From Cyclobacterium salsum (lineage in GTDB: Bacteria > Bacteroidota > Bacteroidia > Cytophagales > Cyclobacteriaceae): a stretch of DNA of 64,000 nt. The stretch lies in assembly GCF_010119245.1 (NCBI RefSeq), contig NZ_WNKG01000005.1:124001-188000 (forward strand), read 5' to 3'. This document shows, piece after piece, positions 25,054 to 34,969 of the stretch (position 1 is its first letter; every line of letters begins with the position of its first letter). The position numbers and the translations under genes are program-made. The notes below the pieces were generated by a model. That model was given only the letters and a program-made list of their open reading frames with translations. It made no database searches and was not told where the DNA came from.

Positions 25054-25863
25054 TCAGGATAGCGGTTTCGAAAAGCAAACATAATTTTTGGGGAAAATCA
25101 GGTTTTTAGGTTCATGGTCAAACAGCCCAAATACGGCTGAACCAGAGCCAGACATGGCCGCATACCAGGCTCCTGCCTGATATAGATGACTTTTGATAGC
25201 TGCGATTTCGGGATGGTTAGCGAAAATGCTTTTTTCAAAATCATTGAGCAGATCAGATTTCCAGGATAAGGGATTGGACAATACCTCAACCATATTTTTT
25301 GTTGCCGGTCCTGGTATCACGCCTGCATAGGCTTCCTGGGTACTTATGTGAATGCCCGGATGAAGTAGTACCAACCAGTTCCCGGCGAGGTCGACTTGTA
25401 TTTTTTCAAGGAGTTCACCTCTACCGCTCGCTAATTGGGGTTCATCCCGGATGAAAAAGGGGCAGTCGCTTCCTAATTTTCCGGCATACTCGCTTAATTT
25501 TTCATCATCCAGATCTAGTTTAAAAATTTCATTAAGCATTTTTAATGTAAATGCGGCATCTGAAGAGCCTCCTCCCAGCCCTGCGCCGATGGGGATACAC
25601 TTGTGCAAATGAGCCGTAATGGGTGAGATTTCGGGAAAATCGGCAGCTATTAATTGGTATGCTTTCAGAATCAGGTTGCCTGTGCTTTCGCCAGGGATGG
25701 GGATTCCGCTACAGCTAAATTCCGTGGTAGTTCCGGGAATAATTTCCAGGGCATCGCTGATTGGAATCGGGTAGAGGCAGCTTTGGATTTCGTGAAATCC
25801 GTCACTCCTTTTACCAAGGATATGCAGTCCCAGATTGATTTTGGCATTTGGAAAAGAAATCAT
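25054..25863 (-). CDS. ispE: 4-diphosphocytidyl-2-C-methyl-D-erythritol kinase
   Basis: The GHMP kinase of the MEP isoprenoid pathway, phosphorylating CDP-methylerythritol with ATP. It is 269 residues, slightly short for the family. The N-terminal NAKINLGLHILGKRSDGFHE holds the catalytic Lys region, the ATP-binding GHMP motif is IPIGAGLGGGSSDAAF near residues 90-105, and the C-terminal MSGSGSAVFGLF is motif III. It stands alone on the minus strand, convergent with the EamA transporter gene. Confidence 0.95.
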   Translation of the reverse strand: MISFPNAKINLGLHILGKRSDGFHEIQSCLYPIPISDALEIIPGTTTEFSCSGIPIPGESTGNLILKAYQLIAADFPEISPITAHLHKCIPIGAGLGGGSSDAAFTLKMLNEIFKLDLDDEKLSEYAGKLGSDCPFFIRDEPQLASGRGELLEKIQVDLAGNWLVLLHPGIHISTQEAYAGVIPGPATKNMVEVLSNPLSWKSDLLNDFEKSIFANHPEIAAIKSHLYQAGAWYAAMSGSGSAVFGLFDHEPKNLIFPKNYVCFSKPLS

Positions 25864-26168
25864 AGCGAGATCGAATTTGAATCCAAAAGTAAAAGAAAGT
25901 GTTGGAAAAGTATCATACCGCAGGTAAACACAGGGATTTGAAAATTGATTATTGGGCTGGCGATGTCAGGTCTGCCGGGGATAAAAGGTGGTTTAACGCA
26001 AAAAAAATAGCAAATAATTGCCTCAGAATAATATTTTGAAAATTTTTCCATTAATAAAATTTAAAAAATTAAATTTCTCTTTATCTGTAATAATAAACCA
26101 TAAGTTCTAATTTAAATTCAATTACATAATTTTCTTGATTTAACTAAATTAAAAAAAGAAATAAAATA

Positions 26169-26199
26169 TTGTAAGTGTGGAATATGGGTTTTAATATTG
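26169..26199 (+). promoter_or_regulatory. Candidate promoter of the ilv-leu operon
   Basis: TTG (26169-26171), a 20-base spacer and TAATATTG (26192-26199) approximate the Bacteroidota -33/-7 pattern, with one mismatch in TAnnTTTG. Transcription from here would start about 45 bases before the leader peptide. The 300 bases before it (25864-26168) are very AT-rich and hold no gene that I can see. Confidence 0.4.
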
Positions 26200-26250
26200 C
26201 ATTATAAATAGATGGTATAAAGTAATAAAACCCTTCGTCGGGAGAAGAAT

Positions 26251-26298
26251 ATGTTTGTTTTAGTCAGCCTCGTCGTCCTAATTGTCATTATCATTTAG
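26251..26298 (+). CDS. Branched-chain amino acid leader peptide
   Basis: ATG to TAG encodes 15 residues, MFVLVSLVVLIVIII, of which 5 are Val, 3 Leu and 4 Ile: the three products of the operon that follows. GGAG lies 6 bases before the ATG. It has no other plausible role than as a ribosome-stalling sensor for charged Val-, Leu- and Ile-tRNA. The antiterminator strand begins 8 bases after the stop, and ilvD starts 110 bases later. The position and composition match ilv leader peptides of enterobacteria, although no sequence homology is implied. Confidence 0.85.
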   Translation: MFVLVSLVVLIVIII

Positions 26299-26305
26299 TA
26301 AGTGA

Positions 26306-26374
26306 TGAAGCGCTGATCTATTACCGATAGAAAGAATCAATAAAGTGCTTCATTTGAGTGAAGCACTTTTTTTT
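26306..26374 (+). promoter_or_regulatory. Transcription attenuator of the ilv-leu operon
   Basis: The terminator has an 11-bp stem, AAAGTGCTTCA (26342-26352) with TGAAGCACTTT (26359-26369), and a T-run to 26374. A competing strand, TGAAGCGCT (26306-26314), can pair with AGTGCTTCA (26344-26352) over 9 pairs, one a G-U wobble, and would break the terminator. Within the leader, GTCAGC (26263-26268) can pair with GCTGAT (26312-26317) as the protecting helix. A ribosome stalled on Val/Leu/Ile codons leaves the antiterminator strand free; one that reaches the stop codon covers it. Confidence 0.85.
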
Positions 26375-26408
26375 ATAAGCCAGTCCTTAAAAAAACCGAT
26401 ACAAAATA

Positions 26409-28091
26409 ATGAGTAATTCGAAGAAACACAGTTGGGAGGTAAGTGATAACCAGGAAAATCCTGCTTCCATGGCGATGTTGTACGCCACCGGTCTTTCAGA
26501 TGAAAAAATGAAACAACCGTTTGTGGGCGTGGCAAGTTGTGGTTATGAAAGTAACCCTTGTAACATGCATCTCAATGATTTTGCAAGGGCCATTAAGGCC
26601 TCAACGGTGGAATCGAAACTCACGGGCATGGTTTTCAATACCATTGGAATTAGTGATGGCATCTCCATGGGAACGGCCGGTATGCGGTATAGCCTACCAT
26701 CCAGAGAGATCATTGCCGATTCCATTGAGTCATTTATTTTAGGTCATTCGTTTGATGGGATTGTTGCGGTAGCTGGCTGTGACAAAAACATGCCTGGAGC
26801 TATCATGGGCATGCTTCGGGTCAATCGTCCCAGCATCATGGTCTACGGAGGAACTATCCGATCCGGAAAGTATAAAGGAGAAAAGCTAAATATCGTCTCT
26901 GCCTTTGAAGCCTATGGAAAGCGGCTCAAGAAAGAGATAAACGATGAGGATTACATGGGTGTGATAAAAAATGCCTGTCCGGGTGCTGGTGCTTGTGGCG
27001 GCATGTACACCGCAAATACCATGTCATCAGCCATTGAGGCGATGGGATTATCGCTTCCTTACAGTGCTTCCAATCCCGCCAATTCCAAAGAAAAAGCGGC
27101 AGAATGTGACGCAGCAGGGGAGTTTATCGCAAATTTATTGGCCATGGACCTTAAGCCAAAAGACATCCTGACCCGAAAGAGTCTGGAGAATGCTGTCAGA
27201 GTAGTAGTAGCATTAGCTGGGAGTACCAATGCTGTGTTGCACTTATTGGCGATTGCAAGAACAGCCAATATTGTTTTCGGATTAGAGGACTTCAAGAAGA
27301 TCAACGCCACGACACCGGTTTTGGGCGATTTCAAACCCAGCGGAAAATTCCTGATGGAGGACTTGCACGACCAAGGCGGATTGCCTGCCTTTATGAAGTA
27401 TTTGTTGGATAACGGCTTGCTTCATGGAGATTGTATGACAGTAACGGGTAAGACGCTGGCTGAAAACCTGGCCGACGTGGCCCCGGTAAAGGCTGAAAAG
27501 GGCAATGTCATCCACCCGCTGGAAGATCCCATCAAAGCAACAGGTCACCTGTGTATTTTGAATGGTAACCTGGCACCAGAGGGTGCGGTTGCTAAGATTT
27601 CGGGGAAAGAAGGGGTATCCTTTACCGGACCGGCGAAGGTATACAACTCCGAGCAGGAGGCCAATGAGGCTATGAAAAACCAGCAAGTCCAAAAGGGAGA
27701 CGTGGTGGTAATCCGGTATGTAGGGCCTAAAGGAGGCCCTGGTATGCCGGAAATGCTGAAACCCACCTCCATAATCATTGGATCCGGTTTGGGATCCGAT
27801 GTGGCCCTGATCACCGATGGCCGTTTCTCAGGAGGTACCCACGGCTTTGTGGTAGGTCATGTTACGCCTGAGGCGTATTCAGGAGGACCGATTGGGCTGT
27901 TGCAAAACGGGGATGTGGTCACCATCAATGCAGAGACATTGGAAATCAGCTGTAATGTGTCAGAGGAGATTTTTGCAGAGCGAAAAAAATCCTGGGTAAA
28001 CAAAGATTTAAGCCATTTAATTGGAACGCTAAAAAAATATTCTCAGTTAGTTTCTACGGCATCCGAAGGATGCGTGACCGATAAAAGTTAA
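26409..28091 (+). CDS. ilvD: Dihydroxy-acid dehydratase
   Basis: This enzyme dehydrates 2,3-dihydroxy-isovalerate and -methylvalerate to the 2-oxoacids, the third step of valine and isoleucine synthesis. It is 560 residues, the usual length. Iron-sulfur ligand regions are visible as [25 protein letters not shown] and [18 protein letters not shown]. The C-terminal signature [18 protein letters not shown] is present. It is the first structural gene after the attenuator, with ilvB 5 bases behind it. Confidence 0.97.
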   Translation: MSNSKKHSWEVSDNQENPASMAMLYATGLSDEKMKQPFVGVASCGYESNPCNMHLNDFARAIKASTVESKLTGMVFNTIGISDGISMGTAGMRYSLPSREIIADSIESFILGHSFDGIVAVAGCDKNMPGAIMGMLRVNRPSIMVYGGTIRSGKYKGEKLNIVSAFEAYGKRLKKEINDEDYMGVIKNACPGAGACGGMYTANTMSSAIEAMGLSLPYSASNPANSKEKAAECDAAGEFIANLLAMDLKPKDILTRKSLENAVRVVVALAGSTNAVLHLLAIARTANIVFGLEDFKKINATTPVLGDFKPSGKFLMEDLHDQGGLPAFMKYLLDNGLLHGDCMTVTGKTLAENLADVAPVKAEKGNVIHPLEDPIKATGHLCILNGNLAPEGAVAKISGKEGVSFTGPAKVYNSEQEANEAMKNQQVQKGDVVVIRYVGPKGGPGMPEMLKPTSIIIGSGLGSDVALITDGRFSGGTHGFVVGHVTPEAYSGGPIGLLQNGDVVTINAETLEISCNVSEEIFAERKKSWVNKDLSHLIGTLKKYSQLVSTASEGCVTDKS

Positions 28092-28096
28092 CGATT

Positions 28097-29791
28097 ATGA
28101 ATGATTCACAAATAAGAGGGGCCGAAATTGTCATCAAGTCATTGGTGGCTGAAAATGCCAGGTATATTTTTGGCTACCCAGGAGGTGCTATCATGCCCGT
28201 TTACGATGCCCTCTACGACTACATGGATCAAATCCAGCATATCCTTACCCGGCACGAGCAGGGTGCTATCCACGCAGCCCAGGGTTATGCGCGCGTTTCC
28301 GGGCAGGTTGGGGTATGCATGGCTACTTCCGGTCCAGGGGCTACCAATTTGATAACAGGGATTGCGGATGCGTTGATAGACAGTACTCCGTTGGTCTGTA
28401 TCACGGGGCAGGTGGTCTCTACGCTTCTGGGTACAGATGCCTTTCAGGAAACGGATGTGGTGGGTATTTCCATGCCCGGCACCAAGTGGAACATTCAAGT
28501 CAGAAAAGTGGAGGATATCGCTCCGGCTATTGCCAAGGGCTTTCATATCGCCAGATCGGGTCGGCCGGGACCGGTTTTGATAGATATTACCAAAGATGCG
28601 CAAATTGCACTTGGGGAATTCAATTATGTTCCTTGCCTGAATATCCGGTCATACCGGCCTTATCCAAAAGTCGAGGATCATATCATTGAAAAAGCGACCG
28701 CCCTGATTAACCAGGCTGAAAGGCCTTATGTACTCTTTGGACAGGGCGTTGTTTTGGGAAAAGCAGAAAAAGCGTTGCGTGCCTTTTTGGACAAAACCGG
28801 CATTCCGGCAGCCTGTACATTGTTGGGAACAGGAGCACTACCGGAGAGCCACCCTAACTTTGTCGGAAAGCTGGGCATGCATGGCAACTACGGCCCCAAT
28901 TTGCTTACAAATCAGTGCGATGTGCTTATTGCTATTGGTATGCGCTTTGATGACCGGGTAACCGGGGATGTAAAGCGCTATGCCAAGCAGGCAAAAGTAA
29001 TCCACCTGGAACTGGATCCGGCCGAAATAGATAAAAATGTAAAATGCGAGCTGGCGGTTTTGGGAGATTGCAAAGTAAGTTTGGAAAAGCTTACTGAAAA
29101 GGTTGCGAAGGGCAACCATCCCGATTGGATCATGAAGTTCAGAGAGCTCGAGGCCGAAGAAAAGCGCGTAGTAGTTGGCAATGACCTTTCGCCGACCAAA
29201 GTAGGTTTGACCATGGGGGAGGTAATCCGGCATATCAACGAATTCAAGGCAGATGATGCCATTCTGGTAACCGATGTAGGCCAACACCAAATGGTTGCCT
29301 GGAGGTACTTTGAATACAAAACCACACGCACTCAGGTCACTTCGGGAGGGCTGGGAACCATGGGTTTTGCCCTTCCGGCTGCTTTGGGTGCTCAGCTGCA
29401 CGATTACAATCGGCAGGTTATCTGCGTAGTAGGTGATGGAGGTATCCAAATGACCATTCAGGAATTGGGAACCATCATGCAGACCAAGGCACCGGTAAAA
29501 GTGGTGTTGTTGAATAATAATTTCCTGGGAATGGTAAGGCAATGGCAGCAATTGTTCTTTGATAAGCGTTACTCCTTTACCGAATTAGACAACCCGGATT
29601 TTATTAAAATTGCGGAAGCGTACAATTTCAAAGTCCAGAAAGTAGACGAACGAACAGATTTGAGGCAAGCAGTTGCCGAGATGTTTGTCCACGAAGGACC
29701 TTATTTTCTCGAAGTGGTTGTAGAAAAAGAAGACAACGTGTTTCCGATGATTGCCACGGGAAGTTCAGTAGAAGAAGTAAGACTTAGTTGA
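28097..29791 (+). CDS. ilvB: Acetolactate synthase, large (catalytic) subunit
   Basis: A ThDP- and FAD-dependent acetohydroxyacid synthase. It condenses two pyruvates to acetolactate, or pyruvate with 2-oxobutyrate. It is 564 residues with the catalytic Glu region TRHEQGAIHAAQGYARVSG, an FAD-contact region around IGMRFDDRVTGDV, and the ThDP motif beginning GDGGIQMTIQELGTI and ending LLNNNFLGMVRQWQ. The small subunit starts 5 bases after its stop, so the pair is translated together. Confidence 0.97.
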   Translation: MNDSQIRGAEIVIKSLVAENARYIFGYPGGAIMPVYDALYDYMDQIQHILTRHEQGAIHAAQGYARVSGQVGVCMATSGPGATNLITGIADALIDSTPLVCITGQVVSTLLGTDAFQETDVVGISMPGTKWNIQVRKVEDIAPAIAKGFHIARSGRPGPVLIDITKDAQIALGEFNYVPCLNIRSYRPYPKVEDHIIEKATALINQAERPYVLFGQGVVLGKAEKALRAFLDKTGIPAACTLLGTGALPESHPNFVGKLGMHGNYGPNLLTNQCDVLIAIGMRFDDRVTGDVKRYAKQAKVIHLELDPAEIDKNVKCELAVLGDCKVSLEKLTEKVAKGNHPDWIMKFRELEAEEKRVVVGNDLSPTKVGLTMGEVIRHINEFKADDAILVTDVGQHQMVAWRYFEYKTTRTQVTSGGLGTMGFALPAALGAQLHDYNRQVICVVGDGGIQMTIQELGTIMQTKAPVKVVLLNNNFLGMVRQWQQLFFDKRYSFTELDNPDFIKIAEAYNFKVQKVDERTDLRQAVAEMFVHEGPYFLEVVVEKEDNVFPMIATGSSVEEVRLS

Positions 29792-29796
29792 TTCAA

Positions 29797-30297
29797 ATGA
29801 ATAAGAGATATACAATTTCTGTTTTCACAGAAAATTTCATTGGTATACTCAGCAGGATTACGCTGATATTTACCCGAAGAGGCATCAATATTGATGGGTT
29901 TACGGCATCGGAAAGCCGGGAGGAAGGTATCTACCGAATTAGCATCGTGGTGACCACGAGCGAGGAACAGATCATACAGCTATCCAAGCAAATAGAGAAA
30001 ATCATTGATGTGATCAAAGCCTTTTATTACCTGGATGATGAAATGGTGTTTCAGGAGATTGCCTTGTATAAAATCCCCATTGACTCCATTGATTCCGGGC
30101 TGGAAAAAGTGATCCGTCAACACAATGCCCGGATCATTTCTGCGGAGAAAGATTTTGTGGTCATCGAAATGACGGGGCATAAAGAAGAGACCCAGGAGCT
30201 GTTAGAAGTTTTGAAGGATTTTAATGTCTTGGAATTTGTGCGTTCAGGGAGAGTGGCGGTGGCCAAACCCATGGAAACGATTGATAAATATTTGTAA
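29797..30297 (+). CDS. ilvN: Acetolactate synthase, small (regulatory) subunit
   Basis: The ACT-domain subunit that activates IlvB and gives valine feedback. It is 166 residues from the ATG at 29797 (MNKRYTISVF); the TTG at 29788 overlaps the ilvB stop and is less likely. The ACT domain covers about 3-75 (ENFIGILSRITLIFTRRGIN, then the ESREEGIYRISIVV strand), and a second ferredoxin-like domain follows. It is shorter than some IlvH proteins but complete. Confidence 0.95.
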   Translation: MNKRYTISVFTENFIGILSRITLIFTRRGINIDGFTASESREEGIYRISIVVTTSEEQIIQLSKQIEKIIDVIKAFYYLDDEMVFQEIALYKIPIDSIDSGLEKVIRQHNARIISAEKDFVVIEMTGHKEETQELLEVLKDFNVLEFVRSGRVAVAKPMETIDKYL

Positions 30298-30327
30298 CCT
30301 ATTTACATTAAATTTTAATATATAATT

Positions 30328-31371
30328 ATGAAACTGAAGTTCGGTACAGTTGAAGAAAATGTCGTAACAAGGGAAGAATTTCCACTTGAAAAAGCCAAAG
30401 AAGTACTAAAAGATGAAGTAATAGCCGTACTTGGATACGGAGTACAGGGACCTGGTCAGGCGCTTAACCTCAAAGATAATGGCTTCAATGTCATCGTCGG
30501 ACAGCGAAAGGGTTCCAAAACCTGGGATAAGGCTGTTGCAGATGGCTGGGTTCCGGGAGAAACCCTTTTTGAGTTGGAAGAGGCCTGCGAAAGAGGTACT
30601 ATCCTTCAGTTTTTGCTTTCCGATGCCGGTCAGATTGCTCTATGGCCAACCGTGAATAAACACCTGACACCTGGTAAAGCCTTGTATTTCTCCCATGGTT
30701 TCGGGATCACTTACAAGGATCAGACAGGAATCATCCCATCAAAAGACGTGGATGTAATCTTAGTGGCCCCCAAAGGGTCAGGAACTTCCTTGAGGAGAAT
30801 GTTTGTTGAAGGAAGAGGGTTGAATTCGTCGTTTGCCATTTATCAGGATGCTACTGGAAAAGCCAGAGACAGGGTTGTGGCTTTGGGAATTGGAGTAGGC
30901 TCCGGATACTTATTCGAAACGGATTTTTACAAGGAAGTAACTTCCGACCTAACAGGAGAAAGAGGAACTTTGATGGGTGCCATTCAGGGGATCTTTGCTG
31001 CCCAATACGAGGTATTAAGAGCCAATGGTCATTCCCCTTCAGAAGCCTTTAATGAAACGGTTGAAGAATTGACGCAAAGCCTGATGCCTTTGGTCGCAGA
31101 AAATGGTATGGATTGGATGTATGCCAATTGTTCTACAACCGCTCAGCGTGGAGCCCTTGATTGGTGGAAGCCTTTTAGAGATGCGACCAAGCCTGTTTTC
31201 GAAGAGTTATACAATAGCGTGAAAACCGGAAAGGAAGCCGCTAAGTCTATTGAATCGAACAGCAAGTCTGATTACCGGGTGAAACTGGAGGAAGAGTTGA
31301 AAGAACTGCGAGAATCAGAAATGTGGCAGGCAGGATCTACCGTCCGTAAATTAAGACCAGAAAATAATTAA
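30328..31371 (+). CDS. ilvC: Ketol-acid reductoisomerase
   Basis: It isomerises and reduces acetolactate or acetohydroxybutyrate using NADPH and Mg2+. It is 347 residues. The Rossmann loop reads [13 protein letters not shown] (36-48) where most bacteria have GYGSQGHAHALNL. The cofactor loop is [10 protein letters not shown]. Metal and substrate ligands are present in [26 protein letters not shown] and [12 protein letters not shown]. The odd Rossmann loop is consistent with a distinct Bacteroidota KARI lineage. It lies 30 bases after ilvN and 8 before leuA. Confidence 0.95.
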   Translation: MKLKFGTVEENVVTREEFPLEKAKEVLKDEVIAVLGYGVQGPGQALNLKDNGFNVIVGQRKGSKTWDKAVADGWVPGETLFELEEACERGTILQFLLSDAGQIALWPTVNKHLTPGKALYFSHGFGITYKDQTGIIPSKDVDVILVAPKGSGTSLRRMFVEGRGLNSSFAIYQDATGKARDRVVALGIGVGSGYLFETDFYKEVTSDLTGERGTLMGAIQGIFAAQYEVLRANGHSPSEAFNETVEELTQSLMPLVAENGMDWMYANCSTTAQRGALDWWKPFRDATKPVFEELYNSVKTGKEAAKSIESNSKSDYRVKLEEELKELRESEMWQAGSTVRKLRPENN

Positions 31372-31379
31372 TCAATTTT

Positions 31380-32885
31380 ATGTCAGAAAAGCTTTGGATA
31401 TTTGATACCACCCTTCGGGATGGTGAACAGGTACCGGGATGTCAACTCGATACCAGGGAAAAGATTGTAGTAGCCAAGGCTTTGGAGGCATTGGGAGTTG
31501 ATGTCCTCGAGGCTGGATTTCCAGTATCCAGCCCCGGGGATTTCAATTCTGTTGTAGAAATATCCAAGGCAGTAGAGCATCCGATTATCTGTGCCTTATC
31601 CAGGGCCGTGGAGAAAGATATTGAAGTGGCTGCGGAGGCGTTGCGTTTTGCCAAGAGAAGCAGGATTCACACCGGCATTGGTGTGTCGGGGTATCATATT
31701 CAGCACAAGTTGAGAAGTACTCCGGAAGCTGTTTTGGAAAAGGCCGTTCGGGCGGTAAAGTTTGCCCGGAATCTGGTGGAGGAAGTGGAGTTTTATGCGG
31801 AAGATGCGGGACGGGCATCACCGGAATTTCTCGTACAGGTTTTGGAGGCTGTGATCAAGGCGGGTGCCCGGGTGGTGAACATCCCAGATACCACGGGTTA
31901 TTGCCTGCCTGAGCAGTATGGGAAAATCATCCGTCATCTCAAAGAAAATGTTTCCAATATCGATCAGGCCATCATTGCCACCCATTGTCACAACGACCTG
32001 GGTCTGGCAACAGCCAATAGCCTGGCAGGTGTTATGAATGGGGCCAGGCAAGTGGAAGTTACCATGAATGGTATTGGAGAGCGGGCTGGGAATACCTCTT
32101 TGGAAGAAGTGGTGATGGCTATCAAAAGCCATCAGGAAATACCTGTGTACACCGATATCAATACCAGAAAGATTTACGAAACCAGTAGGATTATCTCCAA
32201 GTTGATGAACATGCCCATTCAGCCAAATAAAGCGATTGTGGGCAGGAATGCTTTCGCTCACTCCAGCGGTATCCATCAGGACGGGGTGCTAAAAAACAGG
32301 GAAAATTATGAAATAATTGATCCCAAAGAGGTCGGGGTAGAAGAGTCTTCCATTGTGCTTACTGCCCGGAGTGGCAGGGCCGCGCTAAAACACCACCTAA
32401 AATTGCTTGGGTATGAGTTTGAAAAAGAAAAGCTGGACGAGATCTACGAAGACTTTTTGGTACTGGCGGACTCTAAACGAGACATAGGAAGGAAAGATTT
32501 ACTTTCTCTACTAGGGGAGCACCTGGAGCATTCTCCTTTTATTGCACTCGAAGAAATCTCCTATCGGGGAAAAGAGGGGGAAGAAGCCTATGCTGAAGTT
32601 GCCTTGAATATTGGGGAGGAAGTAAAGAAGGGGTCTTCTGTCGGAAACGGACCTGTGGATGCGGTGATTAAGTCCATCAAGCAGTTGATACCGCATGAAG
32701 TAATTCTGGATGAATTTCTGATTCAGGCCATGACGAAAGGCAGCGACGATACATGCAAGGTGCACATGCGACTGATGCATGAGGGGAAACCTTACCATGG
32801 TTTTGGTTCCGAAACAGACATTGTCCTGGCCTCCGCGAAAGCCTTTTTAGATGCGTTAAATAAATTACCTGTCAAGACGACTTGA
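31380..32885 (+). CDS. leuA: 2-isopropylmalate synthase
   Basis: It condenses acetyl-CoA with 2-oxoisovalerate, the committed step to leucine. It is 501 residues. The TIM barrel opens [16 protein letters not shown] with the catalytic Arg/Asp, continues with [18 protein letters not shown] (metal His-x-His) and [19 protein letters not shown], and carries the C-terminal leucine-sensing LeuA-dimer domain after about residue 390. The [16 protein letters not shown] segment is typical of LeuA. A second, different family member lies downstream (see cimA). Confidence 0.96.
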   Translation: MSEKLWIFDTTLRDGEQVPGCQLDTREKIVVAKALEALGVDVLEAGFPVSSPGDFNSVVEISKAVEHPIICALSRAVEKDIEVAAEALRFAKRSRIHTGIGVSGYHIQHKLRSTPEAVLEKAVRAVKFARNLVEEVEFYAEDAGRASPEFLVQVLEAVIKAGARVVNIPDTTGYCLPEQYGKIIRHLKENVSNIDQAIIATHCHNDLGLATANSLAGVMNGARQVEVTMNGIGERAGNTSLEEVVMAIKSHQEIPVYTDINTRKIYETSRIISKLMNMPIQPNKAIVGRNAFAHSSGIHQDGVLKNRENYEIIDPKEVGVEESSIVLTARSGRAALKHHLKLLGYEFEKEKLDEIYEDFLVLADSKRDIGRKDLLSLLGEHLEHSPFIALEEISYRGKEGEEAYAEVALNIGEEVKKGSSVGNGPVDAVIKSIKQLIPHEVILDEFLIQAMTKGSDDTCKVHMRLMHEGKPYHGFGSETDIVLASAKAFLDALNKLPVKTT

Positions 32886-32901
32886 CAAAAACATACAATA
32901 G

Positions 32902-34323
32902 ATGGAGAATAAAACATTATTTGATAAGATTTGGGACGCTCATGTGATCAAATCTATCCCAAATGGTCCGGACGTTTTTTTCATTGATAAGCATTTTATC
33001 CATGAAGTGACTAGCCCGGTAGCATTTCTTAACCTCGAGAAACGAGGTAACAAAGTCATGTTTCCAGAAAGAACGGTAGCCACCCCCGATCACAATGTGC
33101 CTACCATCGATCAGGACAAGACGATTAAAGACCAGCTTTCCAGGATGCAGGTAGAAAAGCTCCGGCAGAATTGTGCCAAACATGGCATTGAGCTGCATGA
33201 TTTGGGAACAGATCATCATGGGATCGTTCATGTAATTGGGCCGGAATTAGGTATCACGCAACCCGGAATGACCATTGTATGTGGAGATAGCCACACCTCG
33301 ACCCATGGAGCCTTTGGAACCATTGCTTTTGGGATTGGTACCTCTGAAGTAGAGATGGTTTTCGCCACCCAGTGCATCATGCAGGCCAAGGCTAAGAAGA
33401 TGCGCATTACGGTAGATGGTGAGTTAGGTCCGGGTGTTTCCTCCAAGGACATAATTTTATACATCATTTCTCAGATTTCTGCCAGTGGCGGTACCGGTTA
33501 CTTCATCGAATACGCTGGAAGTGCCATTCGTTCCTTAAGTATGGAGGCCAGGATGACCATTTGTAATATGAGTATTGAGATGGGGGCACGGGGAGGATTG
33601 ATCGCCCCGGATGAAACCACCTTTGACTACCTTAAAGGAAAGGATTTAGCGCCTAAAGGTGCAGCCTGGGATGAGGCAGTGGCGTATTGGAAAACGCTGA
33701 AAACAGATGAAGGTGCCACATTTGATCTGGAATATCACTATAACGCAGTGGATATTGAACCCATGATTACGTACGGGACCAATCCGGGTATGGGCGTAAA
33801 GGTAAAGGATCATATCCCTACCACCGAGGGCATGAAAGAGAGCGTAAAGAAATCCTATATCAAATCACTGGATTACATGGGATTCAAGCCCGGTGAACCA
33901 ATGAAGGGTAAAAAGATTGATTATGTATTTGTTGGGAGCTGTACGAATGGCCGAATAGAAGACCTACGGACAGTAGCCAATTTCGTGAAAGGCAAAAAGA
34001 AAGCGGACAACATTACTGCCTGGATCGTACCGGGTTCCAGAGAGGTAGAGAAGCAAGCCATCGCTGAGGGGTTGGTTCAAATTCTGGAAGAAGCGGGCTT
34101 TAAATTAAGGCAGCCGGGCTGTTCGGCCTGTTTGGCCATGAACGATGATAAAATTCCATCGGGTAAGTATGCCGTATCCACCTCTAACCGAAATTTTGAA
34201 GGCAGGCAGGGACCGGGGAGCCGAACGCTTCTGGCCTCTCCATTAACAGTCGCTGCGGTGGCAATAACAGGGGAAATAACGGACCCCAGGGATTTGATTG
34301 AGGAATTAGCTTTAGAAAAATAA
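32902..34323 (+). CDS. leuC: 3-isopropylmalate dehydratase, large subunit
   Basis: The aconitase-like 4Fe-4S subunit that isomerises 2- to 3-isopropylmalate; in a citramalate route the same enzyme handles citramalate. It is 473 residues. Cluster cysteines appear in [12 protein letters not shown] and in [30 protein letters not shown] and [13 protein letters not shown] are substrate and cluster regions. It is followed 4 bases later by leuD. Confidence 0.97.
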   Translation: MENKTLFDKIWDAHVIKSIPNGPDVFFIDKHFIHEVTSPVAFLNLEKRGNKVMFPERTVATPDHNVPTIDQDKTIKDQLSRMQVEKLRQNCAKHGIELHDLGTDHHGIVHVIGPELGITQPGMTIVCGDSHTSTHGAFGTIAFGIGTSEVEMVFATQCIMQAKAKKMRITVDGELGPGVSSKDIILYIISQISASGGTGYFIEYAGSAIRSLSMEARMTICNMSIEMGARGGLIAPDETTFDYLKGKDLAPKGAAWDEAVAYWKTLKTDEGATFDLEYHYNAVDIEPMITYGTNPGMGVKVKDHIPTTEGMKESVKKSYIKSLDYMGFKPGEPMKGKKIDYVFVGSCTNGRIEDLRTVANFVKGKKKADNITAWIVPGSREVEKQAIAEGLVQILEEAGFKLRQPGCSACLAMNDDKIPSGKYAVSTSNRNFEGRQGPGSRTLLASPLTVAAVAITGEITDPRDLIEELALEK

Positions 34324-34327
34324 GACC

Positions 34328-34918
34328 ATGGCATACGATAAATTTGATATATTGACCAGCAGGGTGGTACCCCTTTCGTCCGAAAATGTAGACACGGATC
34401 AGATCATTCCGGCCCGGTTTTTAAAAGCAACGGAACGGAAAGGTTTTGGAGATAATTTATTCAGGGATTGGAGATACGATAGCGAAGGTAATCCAAAGCC
34501 GGATTTTGTATTAAACGACCCTACTTACGAAGGAAAAATCCTTTTAGCAGGGAGAAATTTTGGATCTGGCTCCAGTAGGGAACATGCCGTTTGGGCGATT
34601 TACGATTACGGATTTCGATGCGTGGTATCCAGCTTTTTTGCGGATATCTTTAAAAATAACTGTCTGAACATTGGGGTATTACCAGTAACCATATCCCCGG
34701 AATTTGCAGATGAATTATTCGAAGCCGTGGAAGCGGATCCTGCTACAGAGGTGGAAGTGGATATCAACAAACAAACCATTACCCTGCTATCAACAGGCAA
34801 ATCGGAGCGTTTTGATATCAATTCGTACAAGAAGCAAAACATGAAAAATGGGTTTGATGATATTGATTATCTCTTAAATCTGGATGATGAAATTCGGGCC
34901 TTTGAGGCCAATAGGTAA
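34328..34918 (+). CDS. leuD: 3-isopropylmalate dehydratase, small subunit
   Basis: The swivelling beta/alpha subunit that completes the LeuCD active site. It is 196 residues with SENVDTDQIIPARFL near residues 18-32 and the signature GRNFGSGSSREHAVWAI near 77-93. It is coupled to leuC (4-base gap). The 51 bases to the next gene are the longest gap inside the operon, and I see no terminator there. Confidence 0.97.
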   Translation: MAYDKFDILTSRVVPLSSENVDTDQIIPARFLKATERKGFGDNLFRDWRYDSEGNPKPDFVLNDPTYEGKILLAGRNFGSGSSREHAVWAIYDYGFRCVVSSFFADIFKNNCLNIGVLPVTISPEFADELFEAVEADPATEVEVDINKQTITLLSTGKSERFDINSYKKQNMKNGFDDIDYLLNLDDEIRAFEANR

Positions 34919-34969
34919 TGCACGTGTGTTCAGTTGTGAAGCACCGAAGGACTGATTAATGGATAGGGA

